From Lachnoclostridium sp. An118 (lineage in GTDB: Bacteria; Bacillota; Clostridia; Lachnospirales; Lachnospiraceae), in assembly GCF_002160985.1 (NCBI RefSeq), contig NZ_NFLQ01000001.1, forward strand, positions 124,001 through 188,000: a DNA stretch of 64,000 bases. The letters are read 5' to 3'. The notes beneath the pieces are model-generated. The model was not told where the DNA came from, ran no database searches, and worked only from the letters and a program-made list of their open reading frames with translations. Below are positions 16,849-25,161 of this stretch, one piece after another. Positions within the stretch are counted from its first letter, which is position 1. Every line of letters starts with the position of its first letter. The translations under genes were made by a program, and so were the position numbers.

Positions 16849-18206
16849 TTTAGCCTGATGTTCAGATAGCTCCGCCCGGAGAGGGTCCTGTTGAAGCAGA
16901 TGCTGCAGATGACGATGACGCAGCCTGCCGCAAAGCCTGCCCAGTTGAAGAGCGCGGTCAGCATCAGGAGGAGGAGGCGCATGAATTTCAGCGCGTAGCC
17001 CAGCTCAAAATTGGGCTGGGTGTAATTGGCCACAGCCACAAAGGCCATGTACAGCATGACCTCCGAGTTAAACCACCCTGACTGGACGGAGAACTCACCC
17101 ATGACGATGCCGGCGATGACACTTAAGGGCGTGCTCAGCATGCTGGGCGTGTTCAGGGCTGCCAGACGGAGCCCGTCAATGGCCAGCTCCAGCATGAGGA
17201 GCTGGAACACAAGAGGGATGTTTACTGTGTCCCGGATAGCCACAAAACGAAAGACCTCCGGCAGCCAGTCCAGGTTCTGCATGAACAGGAGAAAGACCGG
17301 TGTAAGGAAGACCGTCAGGAAGGTGATGAGCCCTCTGGAGAATTTCAGGTAGACCTGAGTCAGGGTGGGGAAGTAGTAGTCGTTGGCCTCCTCGATGATA
17401 TCCAGGATGGAGGTGGGCAGTATCATGGCGGAGGGGGAGTTGTCCACCAGGATCACCACTTTCCCCTCCAGAAGGCAGGCGGCCGCTGTGTCCGGCCGCT
17501 CTGTGAACTTGAATTTTGGGAATGGATTGAACCATTTCCGCCGGAAGAGCTCCTCCGCCAGGCTCTGCTGGTTCATGCGCAGGTCATCCGTGTGGATGGC
17601 CTGCAGCTTTTTTGTGATGTTTTTTAAGAGAGCCTCATCCGCGCGGTCAGACATATAGCAGAGCGCCACGTCTGTCCGCGAGCTGGTGCCGATCTCCAGC
17701 ATCTGCATGACGAGATGAGGGTCGCGGATCCTGCGGCGTATGAGGGCTGTGTTGAAGACGATGGTCTCCACAAAGCCGTCCCGGGAGCCCCGCAGGGATT
17801 TGTCCTTTTCCGGTTCTCCCACATTTCTGGCGGGGTAGGTCCTGCAGTCGATGACGATGCAGGACTCGTAGCCGTCTATGAAAAGGCAGGTGGTGCCGGA
17901 GAGGAGGTTCCGGAGGACCTGGTCAAAGTCACTGACAGTGTCCACCTCCACGTAGGGGAGGCACTGCCTGGCAAAGCCTGTGGCACTCCCCGGCATGTCC
18001 CCTTTTGTGACGCTGAGAAAGGAATCCATGATCTTCAGCATGACCTCATCCTTCATAAAGCCGTCGATAAAGAAAAAGGATGCCTCCCGCTCCCCGATGA
18101 CCAGGTCTCGCTGTACCAGGTCAAAGCTGTCCTTCACGGGCAGTATCTGGTTCATGTATGCCACATTTTCTTTTACAGATGCGGTCACGATTCTTGTATC
18201 CGGCAT
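16845..18206 (-). CDS. GerA-family spore germination protein
   Basis: This 453-residue protein has the GerA/SpoVAF layout. A soluble N-terminal half (about 1-260) with the VIGEREASFFFIDGFMKDE segment is followed by a membrane half with about five helices. Family members are the A subunits of nutrient germinant receptors in the spore inner membrane, or SpoVAF-type paralogues. No GerB-like permease, GerC-like lipoprotein or spoVA gene is adjacent, so it is an orphan A-type gene. Its presence indicates that the organism, or a recent ancestor, forms endospores. Confidence 0.9.
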   Translation of the reverse strand: MPDTRIVTASVKENVAYMNQILPVKDSFDLVQRDLVIGEREASFFFIDGFMKDEVMLKIMDSFLSVTKGDMPGSATGFARQCLPYVEVDTVSDFDQVLRNLLSGTTCLFIDGYESCIVIDCRTYPARNVGEPEKDKSLRGSRDGFVETIVFNTALIRRRIRDPHLVMQMLEIGTSSRTDVALCYMSDRADEALLKNITKKLQAIHTDDLRMNQQSLAEELFRRKWFNPFPKFKFTERPDTAAACLLEGKVVILVDNSPSAMILPTSILDIIEEANDYYFPTLTQVYLKFSRGLITFLTVFLTPVFLLFMQNLDWLPEVFRFVAIRDTVNIPLVFQLLMLELAIDGLRLAALNTPSMLSTPLSVIAGIVMGEFSVQSGWFNSEVMLYMAFVAVANYTQPNFELGYALKFMRLLLLMLTALFNWAGFAAGCVIVICSICFNRTLSGRSYLNIRLN

Positions 18207-18299
18207 AAGCTTATCCCTCCATATCCGTACGGATGCACTTTTTTGATAGGATTAATCTGCCCAGAACAGAGGGAAATATGCATGAGCCGTCAAAAGGCT

Positions 18300-18328
18300 T
18301 TGCCTTACCGTATAAAAAATGGTATGAT
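18300..18328 (+). promoter_or_regulatory. Promoter of the degV-family gene
   Basis: TTGCCT (18300-18305) and TATGAT (18323-18328) are separated by 17 bases. They lie about 40 bases before the ATG. Confidence 0.55.
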
Positions 18329-18365
18329 TAGTGCAACAGGACCAATGGATAGGAGGTATAGAAGA

Positions 18366-19229
18366 ATGAGGGACTATGTGATCACTGTGAACAGTACGGT
18401 GGATCTGCCGAAGGAATGGCTGGAGGAGAGAAATGTTCCGGTCGTTCCTCTGAGATATACAATGGACGGACAGACCTATGAGGATATGAACGGTCTGACT
18501 GCAAAGGAATTTTTTGATAAGCTCAGGGAGGGGAAAATGTCCGTTACCTCCCAGGTTAACCCGGAGGAGGCGAAGGAGGCTCTGGAGCCTTTCCTGAAGG
18601 AGGGGAAGGACATCCTGCATCTGGCTTTCTCATCCGGCCTTTCCGGGACATGCAACAGCATGAAGATCGCGGGAGAGGAGCTGAAGGAGGAGTATCCGGA
18701 GGCAAAGGTCATTGTCATTGATACGCTGTGCGCCTGCCTGGGGGAGGGACTTCTCCTCTACAAGGCGCTCCAGCAGAAGGCGGCAGGAAAGACGATCCAG
18801 GAGACGGCGGACTGGGTGGAGGAGAACAAGCTCCACATCTGTCACGATGTGACGGTGGATGACCTGAACCATCTCCACAGAGGCGGGCGTATCTCAAAGG
18901 CCACAGCTGTGGTGGGCACCATGGTGAAGATCAAGCCTATCATCCACATGGATGACAACGGCAAACTGCAGGTCATTGGTAAGGAAAGGGGAAGAAAGAA
19001 ATCCCTGAACAAGATCGTGGACATGGCGGTGGAGCAGTCTAAGGGCTGGGACAATGACATCATCATGATCACCCACGGGGACTGCATAGAGGACGCCGAG
19101 TACGTGGCCGGCCTTGTGCGGGAGAAGATGGGCATTGACAACATCCTGATCAACAATATCGGCACAGTCATCGGAAGCCATACCGGCCCCGGCGTTGTGG
19201 CCGTGTTCTGTATGGGAAACAAGCGCTAG
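18366..19229 (+). CDS. DegV family fatty-acid-binding protein
   Basis: This 287-residue DegV protein begins at the ATG at 18366, preceded by TAGGAGGTATAG. The open frame extends about 650 bases further upstream but only as an antisense shadow of the germination gene. Visible family features are the opening strand VITVNSTVDLP, the FSSGLSGTCNS fatty-acid-binding loop near residues 90-100 and the GGRISKA segment in the second domain. Such proteins bind long-chain fatty acids, often feeding FakA-type kinases; no kinase gene is nearby. Confidence 0.93.
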   Translation: MRDYVITVNSTVDLPKEWLEERNVPVVPLRYTMDGQTYEDMNGLTAKEFFDKLREGKMSVTSQVNPEEAKEALEPFLKEGKDILHLAFSSGLSGTCNSMKIAGEELKEEYPEAKVIVIDTLCACLGEGLLLYKALQQKAAGKTIQETADWVEENKLHICHDVTVDDLNHLHRGGRISKATAVVGTMVKIKPIIHMDDNGKLQVIGKERGRKKSLNKIVDMAVEQSKGWDNDIIMITHGDCIEDAEYVAGLVREKMGIDNILINNIGTVIGSHTGPGVVAVFCMGNKR

Positions 19230-19252
19230 GCATATGACAGGCCTTGCGGACA

Positions 19253-19289
19253 GAGGCCGGGGACCCAGGAGAAGGCGGACCCCGGCCTC
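19253..19289 (+). terminator. Hairpin after the degV-family gene
   Basis: GAGGCCGGGG (19253-19262) pairs with CCCCGGCCTC (19280-19289). The stem is strong but the following bases are only a weak T-rich tract (TTGTCTGT). Confidence 0.5.
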
Positions 19290-19333
19290 TTGTCTGTACG
19301 GCGGGCCCGAACAGGGAAAGGAGACAAAGCGAT

Positions 19334-20002
19334 ATGAGAAAGCATCTGGCGATCGATGAGGAGATGAAGGCCAAGTGGCCGGACACGAGAGTGGGCTGCC
19401 TGCAGTACAGGGTGAAGGTGGGCGAGAAAAGCGAGGAGCTGTGGTCCTATCTCAAAAAAGATATTTTTAAAAAGACAAAGGACGATATCTTTGACTATGG
19501 GGTGACGGATATCCCCAATATCAAGGAGTCCCGGGCCGCCTACCGTGCCTTCGGGAAGGACCCCAGCCGCTACCGGGTGTCCTCCGAGGCTCTGATACGG
19601 AGGATCGGGCAGGGGAAAGGGCTCTACCAGGTCAACACGGTGGTGGATGTGAATAACCTGATATCCATCCGGTCCGGGTTTTCCGTGGGCTCCTACGATG
19701 CCGCCCGCATCGGAGAGGAGCTGACCTTCCGCATCGGGCGGGAGGGGGAGACCTACAAGGGCATCGGGAAGGACCAGGTCAATATCGAACATCTGCCGGT
19801 GCTGGCAGATGAGGCCGGAGCTGTCGGAAGCTCCACAAGTGACTCGGAGCGCGCCATGATAACGGAGGAGGCGCAGGAGGTGCTGACCCTGATCTACTCC
19901 TTCTCCCCAGGGGATGAGCTGGAGAGGGCGCTGGAATACGGGAAGGAATACCTGGAGAAATACGCGGGCGCTTCGGACGTGGAGAGCTGGATAGCCGGAT
20001 AG
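19334..20002 (+). CDS. B3/B4 domain protein (PheRS beta-like)
   Basis: This 222-residue stand-alone B3/B4 (tRNA-synthetase editing-like) domain protein starts at 19334, chosen because AAAGGAGA precedes it. The core shows the RVSSEALIRRIGQGKGLYQVN region followed by VVDVNNLISIRSG, the segment conserved between these proteins and the beta subunit of phenylalanyl-tRNA synthetase. Stand-alone members are thought to act on free or tRNA-bound amino acids, but their role is not established. The next gene encodes a secreted serine hydrolase 76 bases downstream. Confidence 0.88.
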   Translation: MRKHLAIDEEMKAKWPDTRVGCLQYRVKVGEKSEELWSYLKKDIFKKTKDDIFDYGVTDIPNIKESRAAYRAFGKDPSRYRVSSEALIRRIGQGKGLYQVNTVVDVNNLISIRSGFSVGSYDAARIGEELTFRIGREGETYKGIGKDQVNIEHLPVLADEAGAVGSSTSDSERAMITEEAQEVLTLIYSFSPGDELERALEYGKEYLEKYAGASDVESWIAG

Positions 20003-20078
20003 GAGAGTCAGACAGAAAAGACAGATAGGAAGGACAGACAGGGAAACCGGACAGAGCAAAGAGAAGAGAAAGATACTT

Positions 20079-21032
20079 ATGTACAGAAGAGCACAGATCG
20101 CGGCAGTGGTGGCGGCGTCCTGCATGCTGACCGCCGGGGCGGGCCGGACCTCACAGAGCTATACGGAGAGCGGCGCCATGACGGACCCTCTGCAGGAGGC
20201 CGGGGCATGGATGGAGGAGCTGTCTGCCGCAGACTATCATACAGCCTATATGGAAGATAAAATGGACGGACTCCGGGAGGAAATCCTGGAAATGACCAGC
20301 GCGGCAGCGGGGAGCTGGAGCGTCTACGTGAAGGACCTGGGCACGGACCTGTCCTTTGTCATCAACGACCAGCCCATGTACGCGGCCAGCCTCATCAAGC
20401 TCTTCGTCATGGAGAGCTGCTACGGGCACATGGACCTTCTGGTGGAGAATGACTGCATTTACTCCGGGTCCGAGGAGGAGAGCCGGAGTAAGACAGAACA
20501 GCTTCTGCATGATATGATCACCGTGTCTGACAATAATTCCTGCAATGAGCTGGTCCGCATGCACAGCGCAGACAGAAGCTTTGCGGAGGGGTGTGAGGTG
20601 ATAGGGACCTGGCTGTCCGGGACCGCCTGCGAGGACACAGGTATCTTTCACTCCCTGAGTCCTTCGGACACAGAGCGGGAGTCCATATCGGATGAAAGGA
20701 ACCGTACAAGCGCGGCGGACTGCGGCAGGCTCCTGGAGGAGATCTACGAGGGGACCTGCGTGTCGGAGGGCGCGTCGGAGGAAATGCTGGGACTGCTCCT
20801 GGACCAGCAGAGGACGGGAAAGATACCATCCGGCGTCCCGGAGGGCGTGGTGACTGCCAACAAGACCGGGGAGACGGATGAGGTGCAGCACGACGCGGCC
20901 ATCGTGTTCGGGCCTCAGACCGACTATATCCTCTGCGTCATGTCGGCGGATATTGCCAGCTCCGAAGCTGCGGTCAGCACGATACAGGAGATATCGGCAA
21001 TGGTGTATGACTGCCTGAATCCCCTTGGGTAA
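20079..21032 (+). CDS. Secreted serine hydrolase of the class A beta-lactamase fold
   Basis: This 317-residue protein has an N-terminal signal-like hydrophobic segment (about residues 5-22). The three active-site motifs of penicillin-recognising serine hydrolases follow in order: S104-L-I-K107, S150-D-N152 and K262-T-G264. A clear omega-loop glutamate (the E166/ExxLN motif of true class A beta-lactamases) is not evident, so hydrolysis of beta-lactams is uncertain. The Beta-lactamase2-type proteins common in Clostridia act on the cell wall or an unknown ester. Ala- and Gly-rich residues surround the signal cleavage area. Confidence 0.82.
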   Translation: MYRRAQIAAVVAASCMLTAGAGRTSQSYTESGAMTDPLQEAGAWMEELSAADYHTAYMEDKMDGLREEILEMTSAAAGSWSVYVKDLGTDLSFVINDQPMYAASLIKLFVMESCYGHMDLLVENDCIYSGSEEESRSKTEQLLHDMITVSDNNSCNELVRMHSADRSFAEGCEVIGTWLSGTACEDTGIFHSLSPSDTERESISDERNRTSAADCGRLLEEIYEGTCVSEGASEEMLGLLLDQQRTGKIPSGVPEGVVTANKTGETDEVQHDAAIVFGPQTDYILCVMSADIASSEAAVSTIQEISAMVYDCLNPLG

Positions 21033-21046
21033 GGGGATGCGCGCTC

Positions 21047-21717
21047 TCATCTTCCGGGAGTGGAGTGGCGGTATTTCTGCTGGAATTCTATGGGCGTTAA
21101 GCCGGTATGCTTTTTGAGTATCCGGTTGCCTCCCTGAATCTTTTGGACAGGGAGCCGGGAGTACTGAAAAATTTCTTCGCAATGTCCTCCAGAGAGAGGC
21201 GCTTTCTGTAGTTCTCATTTATATAGCTGACAACCTTTTCTATGTTCTCGGGATATAGCCTGCTGCCGCAGGCTTCTTCCTGCTCTGAGATAAGAAGAGA
21301 GACGAGGGAGAGGAGAGCGCACAGCATGTTCCGGGCTGTCTCTTTTCGCAGATATTCCGTTTCCCTGTAATGCTCCAGCAGGAACAGGACCTGCTCTTTG
21401 AGGAGTGGAAATGTCCTGCCGGTCCGGATGACAGGGGAGGCTCCGCGGGAGAGCAGATGATTGAGGGGACGCCCCTCTGCCTGTACGCCGGACAGAGAAA
21501 AACACACCTGCTCGAGGGGGTCTGCGCAGTCTGAATATTCGGCGTGGAGTACGCCGGCATTTTTTACGATCAGATACCCCTGTCTTATCATGAGGATCTG
21601 ACCGGAGCAGTAGAGTGTTCCGCTGCCCGCCAGGACCAGGGAAAGCTCCAACTGGTCATTGTGGGAGTGGAGAGGAAATTTCCAGCAGGGCTCATCCCCG
21701 GCAGCTATATGTATCAT
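21047..21717 (-). pseudogene. AraC-family regulator with out-of-frame internal deletion
   Basis: The minus strand encodes an AraC-type protein. The N-terminal cupin-like ligand domain begins near M at 21717 (GDEPCWKFPLHSHNDQLELS) and is followed by a first helix-turn-helix (LSLEDIAKKFFSTPGSLSKR). The reading frame then meets an early TAA at 21097-21099. The true family ending (KKHTGLTPIEFQQKYR, stop at 21047) continues in another frame directly after. The roughly 45-50 residues normally between the first helix-turn-helix and this ending are missing. The deletion removed the second DNA-binding motif and shifted the frame. The 5' part may also be trimmed because the adjacent divergent gene is broken at the same place. 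Confidence 0.8.
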
Positions 21718-21744
21718 CTTTTCAATCTTTGGAGAAAAACATTC

Positions 21745-22716
21745 GTCCTGGCCGACTCTGCTCTGCCGAACAAGGCAAAGGAGAGAAGGTTCTGCGATAT
21801 CCGCAGATGCATCGGGTGCAATGACGGATGTGTGGGCGTCCTGTTCACGGACCATCCCATCACCTGTGTCCTGAACCCCATGCTCGGACATGAGTATGAG
21901 GGAGAAATAGAGACCGCTCCGGTCAAAAAGAAGGTCGCGGTGGTAGGCGCCGGACCGGCCGGTCTGTATGCCGCCATCGCCGCGGCAAAGCGGGGACATG
22001 AGGTCACCGTCTATGAGAAGGGGAAACACGCGGGCGGCAATTTCTACACAGCCTCCATTCCGCCCTGTAAAGGCGAGATCACGGACTTTATCGTATGGCA
22101 GACGACCCAGTGCAGACAGCTCGGCGTGGAGATAAAGTATGAGACGGAGGCGACGGCAAAGCTCCTGAAGGAGGAAAAGGCGGACACAGTCATACTGGCC
22201 ACCGGCTCCAACCCGGTCGTGCCGCCAATCCCGGGGCTTGCAGAAAGCTCCAGGGTGTGTCTTGCCAAGGATCTGCTGGAGGGACGCGTGAAGCCGGGGG
22301 CGGAATGCGTGGTCATCGGAGGCGGACAGGTGGGAGCGGAAACCGCTCACTTCCTCGCCCAGATGCTCCGGAAGGTGACTGTCCTGGAGATGGCCGGCGC
22401 CATTGCGGCAGACGCGGCCCTTGCGGTCAACTGGCATCTTATCAGCTCTCTGGAAAAGAGGAAGGTGCAGCTGCTGACGCATGCCACCGTCTCAGAGGTC
22501 ACTGAGGAGGGGGTTGTGTATAAGGACCAGAGCGGAGAATTACATACCATTGCGGCAGACACAGTTGTGGTCGCGGCCGGGTACAGGGCCAACAATCCGC
22601 TGGAGGAGGAGCTGAAGGACTCCGGCATGGATGTGAAGGTGGTTGGAGACGGTGTGCGGGCCAGAAAGGTCATGCATGCCACGAGAGAAGGCTTTGACGC
22701 CGGAAGGTCCATCTGA
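21745..22716 (+). pseudogene. NADH:flavin oxidoreductase missing its TIM-barrel half
   Basis: About 323 residues of an Old-Yellow-Enzyme/2,4-dienoyl-CoA reductase-type protein remain, from the VLADSALPNKAKE segment onward. The 4Fe-4S motif C-x2-C-x3-C-x11-C (CIGCNDGC...C) and the Rossmann motif VAVVGAGPAGLYAA are intact, and a second NAD-type fold (VVIGGGQVGAETA) follows. The N-terminal flavin-binding barrel of about 330 residues, where the substrate reaction occurs, is absent. The open frame extends back to 21544, but that part is antisense to the AraC gene. Translation may still occur, but a normal enzyme cannot form. Confidence 0.85.
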
Positions 22717-22739
22717 TTTGGGAAAAGGAGGGAAAGAAA

Positions 22740-22886
22740 ATGAAAGGTTTTGCAATGCTCAGACCGGGAGAAGTGGGATGGGTGGAAAAGGAAGAAGCGC
22801 AGATCGGACCAATAGACGCGCTGTATCTTATGCGCGACAAGCCGGAGGAGCTGATCAAACCTGTTGTGAACATTCGGTGGGATTAA
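22740..22886 (+). pseudogene. Zinc alcohol dehydrogenase collapsed by in-frame internal deletion
   Basis: A 48-codon frame begins after a strong AAAGGAGGGAAAG site. Its first 26 residues (MKGFAMLRPGEVGWVEKEEA then QIGPIDA) match the N-terminus of medium-chain, isopropanol-dehydrogenase-type enzymes. The remaining residues (LYLMRDKPEELIKPVV and a few more) match the extreme C-terminus of the same family. About 300 residues including the zinc and cofactor sites are missing, with the frame preserved. It lies 24 bases after the broken flavin oxidoreductase. It is too short for the usual gene callers. Confidence 0.75.
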
Positions 22887-22904
22887 ATTAAAGATACAAC
22901 GGAC

Positions 22905-22943
22905 AAAAAGCAGCCCCGCCACGAGTTCTCGCGGCAGGGCTGC
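22905..22943 (-). terminator. Terminator of the ybaK-type gene
   Basis: On the minus strand GCAGCCCTGCC (22943-22933) pairs with GGCGGGGCTGC (22920-22910), followed by TTTTTG. It lies downstream of the minus-strand deacylase gene. Confidence 0.75.
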
Positions 22944-22976
22944 TCCCTTTGCTCCGGTATCTTTATTCTGCTGTTT

Positions 22977-23450
22977 TTATTCCGGTATCTTGCACACGTC
23001 CACCCACTCCTCAAAGCGGGAGTATATCTCCAGCTCCGGAATGGTCAGCTCGATGGCGCTGTTGGCGCTCCCGCAGGCCGGGAAGACGCTGGGGAACCGC
23101 CTGAGCGACTGGTCCAGATAGACCCTCACGCCCTCTTTGATCCCGAAGGGGCAAACACCGCCCACGGGATGTCCGATCAGTTCTGTCAGCTCATCCACCT
23201 TCAGCATGGTAGCCTTTTTGTGGAAGGTGGCTTTGAACTTCTTGTTGTCGATCTTGGCGTCCCCGGCTGCCACAACCAGGATGGGACCGTCATCCAGCAT
23301 AAAGGACAGTGTCTTGGCGATCCGCCTCTCCTCGGTCCCCACCGCTTTGGCAGCCTCAGCCACAGTGGCGCTGGAGACGGGAAATTCCAGGATCTTTTCC
23401 TCCATGCCGGGCCACTGGCGGAAGTAGGATCTGACTTTTTCGATAGACAT
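22977..23450 (-). CDS. YbaK/ProX-type aminoacyl-tRNA deacylase
   Basis: This is a 157-residue single-domain YbaK/aminoacyl-tRNA-deacylase protein. Family features include AEAAKAVGTEERRIAKTLSF, the conserved lysine in that segment, the KIDNKKFK strand, and the GHPVGGVCPFG loop near residues 93-103. Such trans-editing enzymes hydrolyse mischarged tRNAs such as Cys- or Ala-tRNA-Pro; which one cannot be told from sequence. The gene is monocistronic and followed by its own terminator. Confidence 0.9.
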   Translation of the reverse strand: MSIEKVRSYFRQWPGMEEKILEFPVSSATVAEAAKAVGTEERRIAKTLSFMLDDGPILVVAAGDAKIDNKKFKATFHKKATMLKVDELTELIGHPVGGVCPFGIKEGVRVYLDQSLRRFPSVFPACGSANSAIELTIPELEIYSRFEEWVDVCKIPE

Positions 23451-23479
23451 GTTTATCTTCGACCTTTCTTAATTTACAT

Positions 23480-24835
23480 TTACAGTTTGAACCAGCCCAT
23501 GGAGTTGGCCACGGAACTTCCAAGGATCAGCAGGAGAAATACCGGTGTGATCCATTTGATCATAACAGTGAAAAGCTTTTCTCCCACAAACTTTCCATTG
23601 GTCACTTTCACTTCGTCTGAGATCGCCTTTGGTCCGATGAAGAATCCTACGAAGATACAGGTGAAGAAAGCGACGATTGGCATCAGTACGCTGTTGCTTA
23701 CAAAGTCCATGATATCCAGGATGGTCATGTTTGCCCAGGTGATGAAGCCTAACGGGCCGAATCCAAGGGAGGACGGAATGCCAAGTACCAGTGACAGGAC
23801 TGTCACGAAGATACATGCATTCTTCCTGCTCCAGTGGAATTTATCCCGGAAGATGGATACAATGGTTTCCATCAGCGAGATGGAAGAGGTCAGGGCCGCG
23901 AAGATAACCAGCAGGAAGAAGGCAGCTCCGATGGCGCCGCCCATGGGCATGCTGCTGAACACCTTCGGGAGGATGACGAACATAAGGCTCGGGCCGCTCT
24001 GAAGGATCTTCGGATCACCGCCGGAGAATACAAACACGGCGGGGATGATCATAAGACCTGCCAGGAAAGCGATGACTGTGTCAAATATCTCGATCTGGCG
24101 CACAGAGCTCTCCAGGTTCGTGTCTTTTCGCATGTAGGAACCATATGTGACCATGATGCCCATAGCCAGGGACATGGAGTAGAAGAGCTGCCCCATGGCG
24201 GAAAGCACGGTCTTCACGGAGAAGTCTTCCATATGGGGCTGCACGTAATAGGCCAGTCCGTCCATGGCGCCGTCCAGCGTCAGACAGTAGATGGAGATGA
24301 CAATGGCCAGCAGGACAAGGATAGGCATGGCGAATTTACTCACCTTCTCAATTCCTTTTTCCACGCCTAAAAGAACAATGATGGCTGTTGCACCGAGGAA
24401 GAGAAGGAACCAGCCCAGAGGCTCGAAGGTACTTCCCACGAAACCGGTAAAATAATCGTCAGCGGCTGCCGCAGAGCCACCGCCTGTCAGGAAGACGGTA
24501 AAATATTTGATGACCCATCCTCCGATGACGGAATAATATGGAAGAATGATAATGGGTACGGCGGACGCCAGGATTCCCAGGAACCCGAAGCGGGAGTCCA
24601 GAGCCTTGAACGCACCGATGGCCGACAGGCCTGTCTTTCTTCCGATGGCAATCTCTGCAACCATAAGGGAAAATCCGAATGTCACTGCAATGATCAGATA
24701 GATAAGAAGGAACGTGCCTCCTCCGTACTGTGCTGCAAGATAGGGGAAACGCCAGATGTTTCCAAGACCTACCGCAGAACCGGCAGCGGCCAGCACAAAG
24801 CCCAGTTTGCCGGAAAAACTGCTTCGCTTATTCAT
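23480..24835 (-). CDS. Sodium-dependent transporter, NSS/SNF family
   Basis: This 451-residue transporter has the LeuT-type signature near the N-terminus (GSAVGLGNIWRFPYL) and about eleven or twelve membrane segments. The start is placed at the ATG at 24835, because the upstream in-frame ATG (24853) lies within the ribosome site GAGGAGG. Family members import amino acids or related compounds with sodium; bacterial homologues include Trp, Tyr and Leu carriers. The substrate cannot be assigned here. It is divergent from the infC operon. Confidence 0.92.
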   Translation of the reverse strand: MNKRSSFSGKLGFVLAAAGSAVGLGNIWRFPYLAAQYGGGTFLLIYLIIAVTFGFSLMVAEIAIGRKTGLSAIGAFKALDSRFGFLGILASAVPIIILPYYSVIGGWVIKYFTVFLTGGGSAAAADDYFTGFVGSTFEPLGWFLLFLGATAIIVLLGVEKGIEKVSKFAMPILVLLAIVISIYCLTLDGAMDGLAYYVQPHMEDFSVKTVLSAMGQLFYSMSLAMGIMVTYGSYMRKDTNLESSVRQIEIFDTVIAFLAGLMIIPAVFVFSGGDPKILQSGPSLMFVILPKVFSSMPMGGAIGAAFFLLVIFAALTSSISLMETIVSIFRDKFHWSRKNACIFVTVLSLVLGIPSSLGFGPLGFITWANMTILDIMDFVSNSVLMPIVAFFTCIFVGFFIGPKAISDEVKVTNGKFVGEKLFTVMIKWITPVFLLLILGSSVANSMGWFKL

Positions 24836-24960
24836 TTGTAAAAACCTCCTCAAATTTTATCTCAGTATTCCACATACCTGTCTCAGACATATGTAAGGAC
24901 TATTATAATGAAAGAAAGCAGTTTTAGCAAGGAAAACATGAAGCGGAAAAAAGAAAAGTG

Positions 24961-24989
24961 TTGACAGGGGACGGAATGTGTGATAGATT
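24961..24989 (+). promoter_or_regulatory. Promoter of the infC-rpmI-rplT operon
   Basis: TTGACA (24961-24966) and TAGATT (24984-24989) have a 17-base spacer. They lie about 170 bases before the infC start, leaving room for the leader. Confidence 0.65.
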
Positions 24990-24994
24990 AGTTG

Positions 24995-25142
24995 ATGCGT
25001 AAGGTGTAAAACAAAGCAGAGTATCCGCTCTCACCATAGCACGATCGGGTGACTATTGGTTGATATTGAAACATTGTATACCATGTCAGGTGTATTGTGC
25101 AATAGGTTAAGTGGGTAGTCTGGACTATTCACTTATTTTTTT
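24995..25142 (+). ncRNA. infC operon leader with terminator (L20-leader-like)
   Basis: The roughly 150-nt leader ends in a terminator: TAAGTGGGTAGT (25108-25119) pairs with ACTATTCACTTA (25124-25135) and a run of seven T follows (25136-25142). A GCTCTCACC-containing segment lies upstream. In Firmicutes this operon is autoregulated by ribosomal protein L20 through a leader of this size, with premature termination when L20 is in excess. The terminator is clear; assignment to the L20-leader class is from gene context, not from a covariance match. Confidence 0.6.
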
Positions 25143-25161
25143 ATGATGGAGGTGCACTACA

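Noticed and set aside
17715-18365. Long N-terminal extension of the DegV protein
   Set aside because: The extension is antisense to the germination gene and the real ribosome site lies at 18352-18357.
21718-22482. Upstream part of a 461-codon minus-strand frame as the AraC N-terminus
   Set aside because: This part is antisense to the conserved flavin oxidoreductase half. Only the portion after about 21717 resembles AraC proteins.
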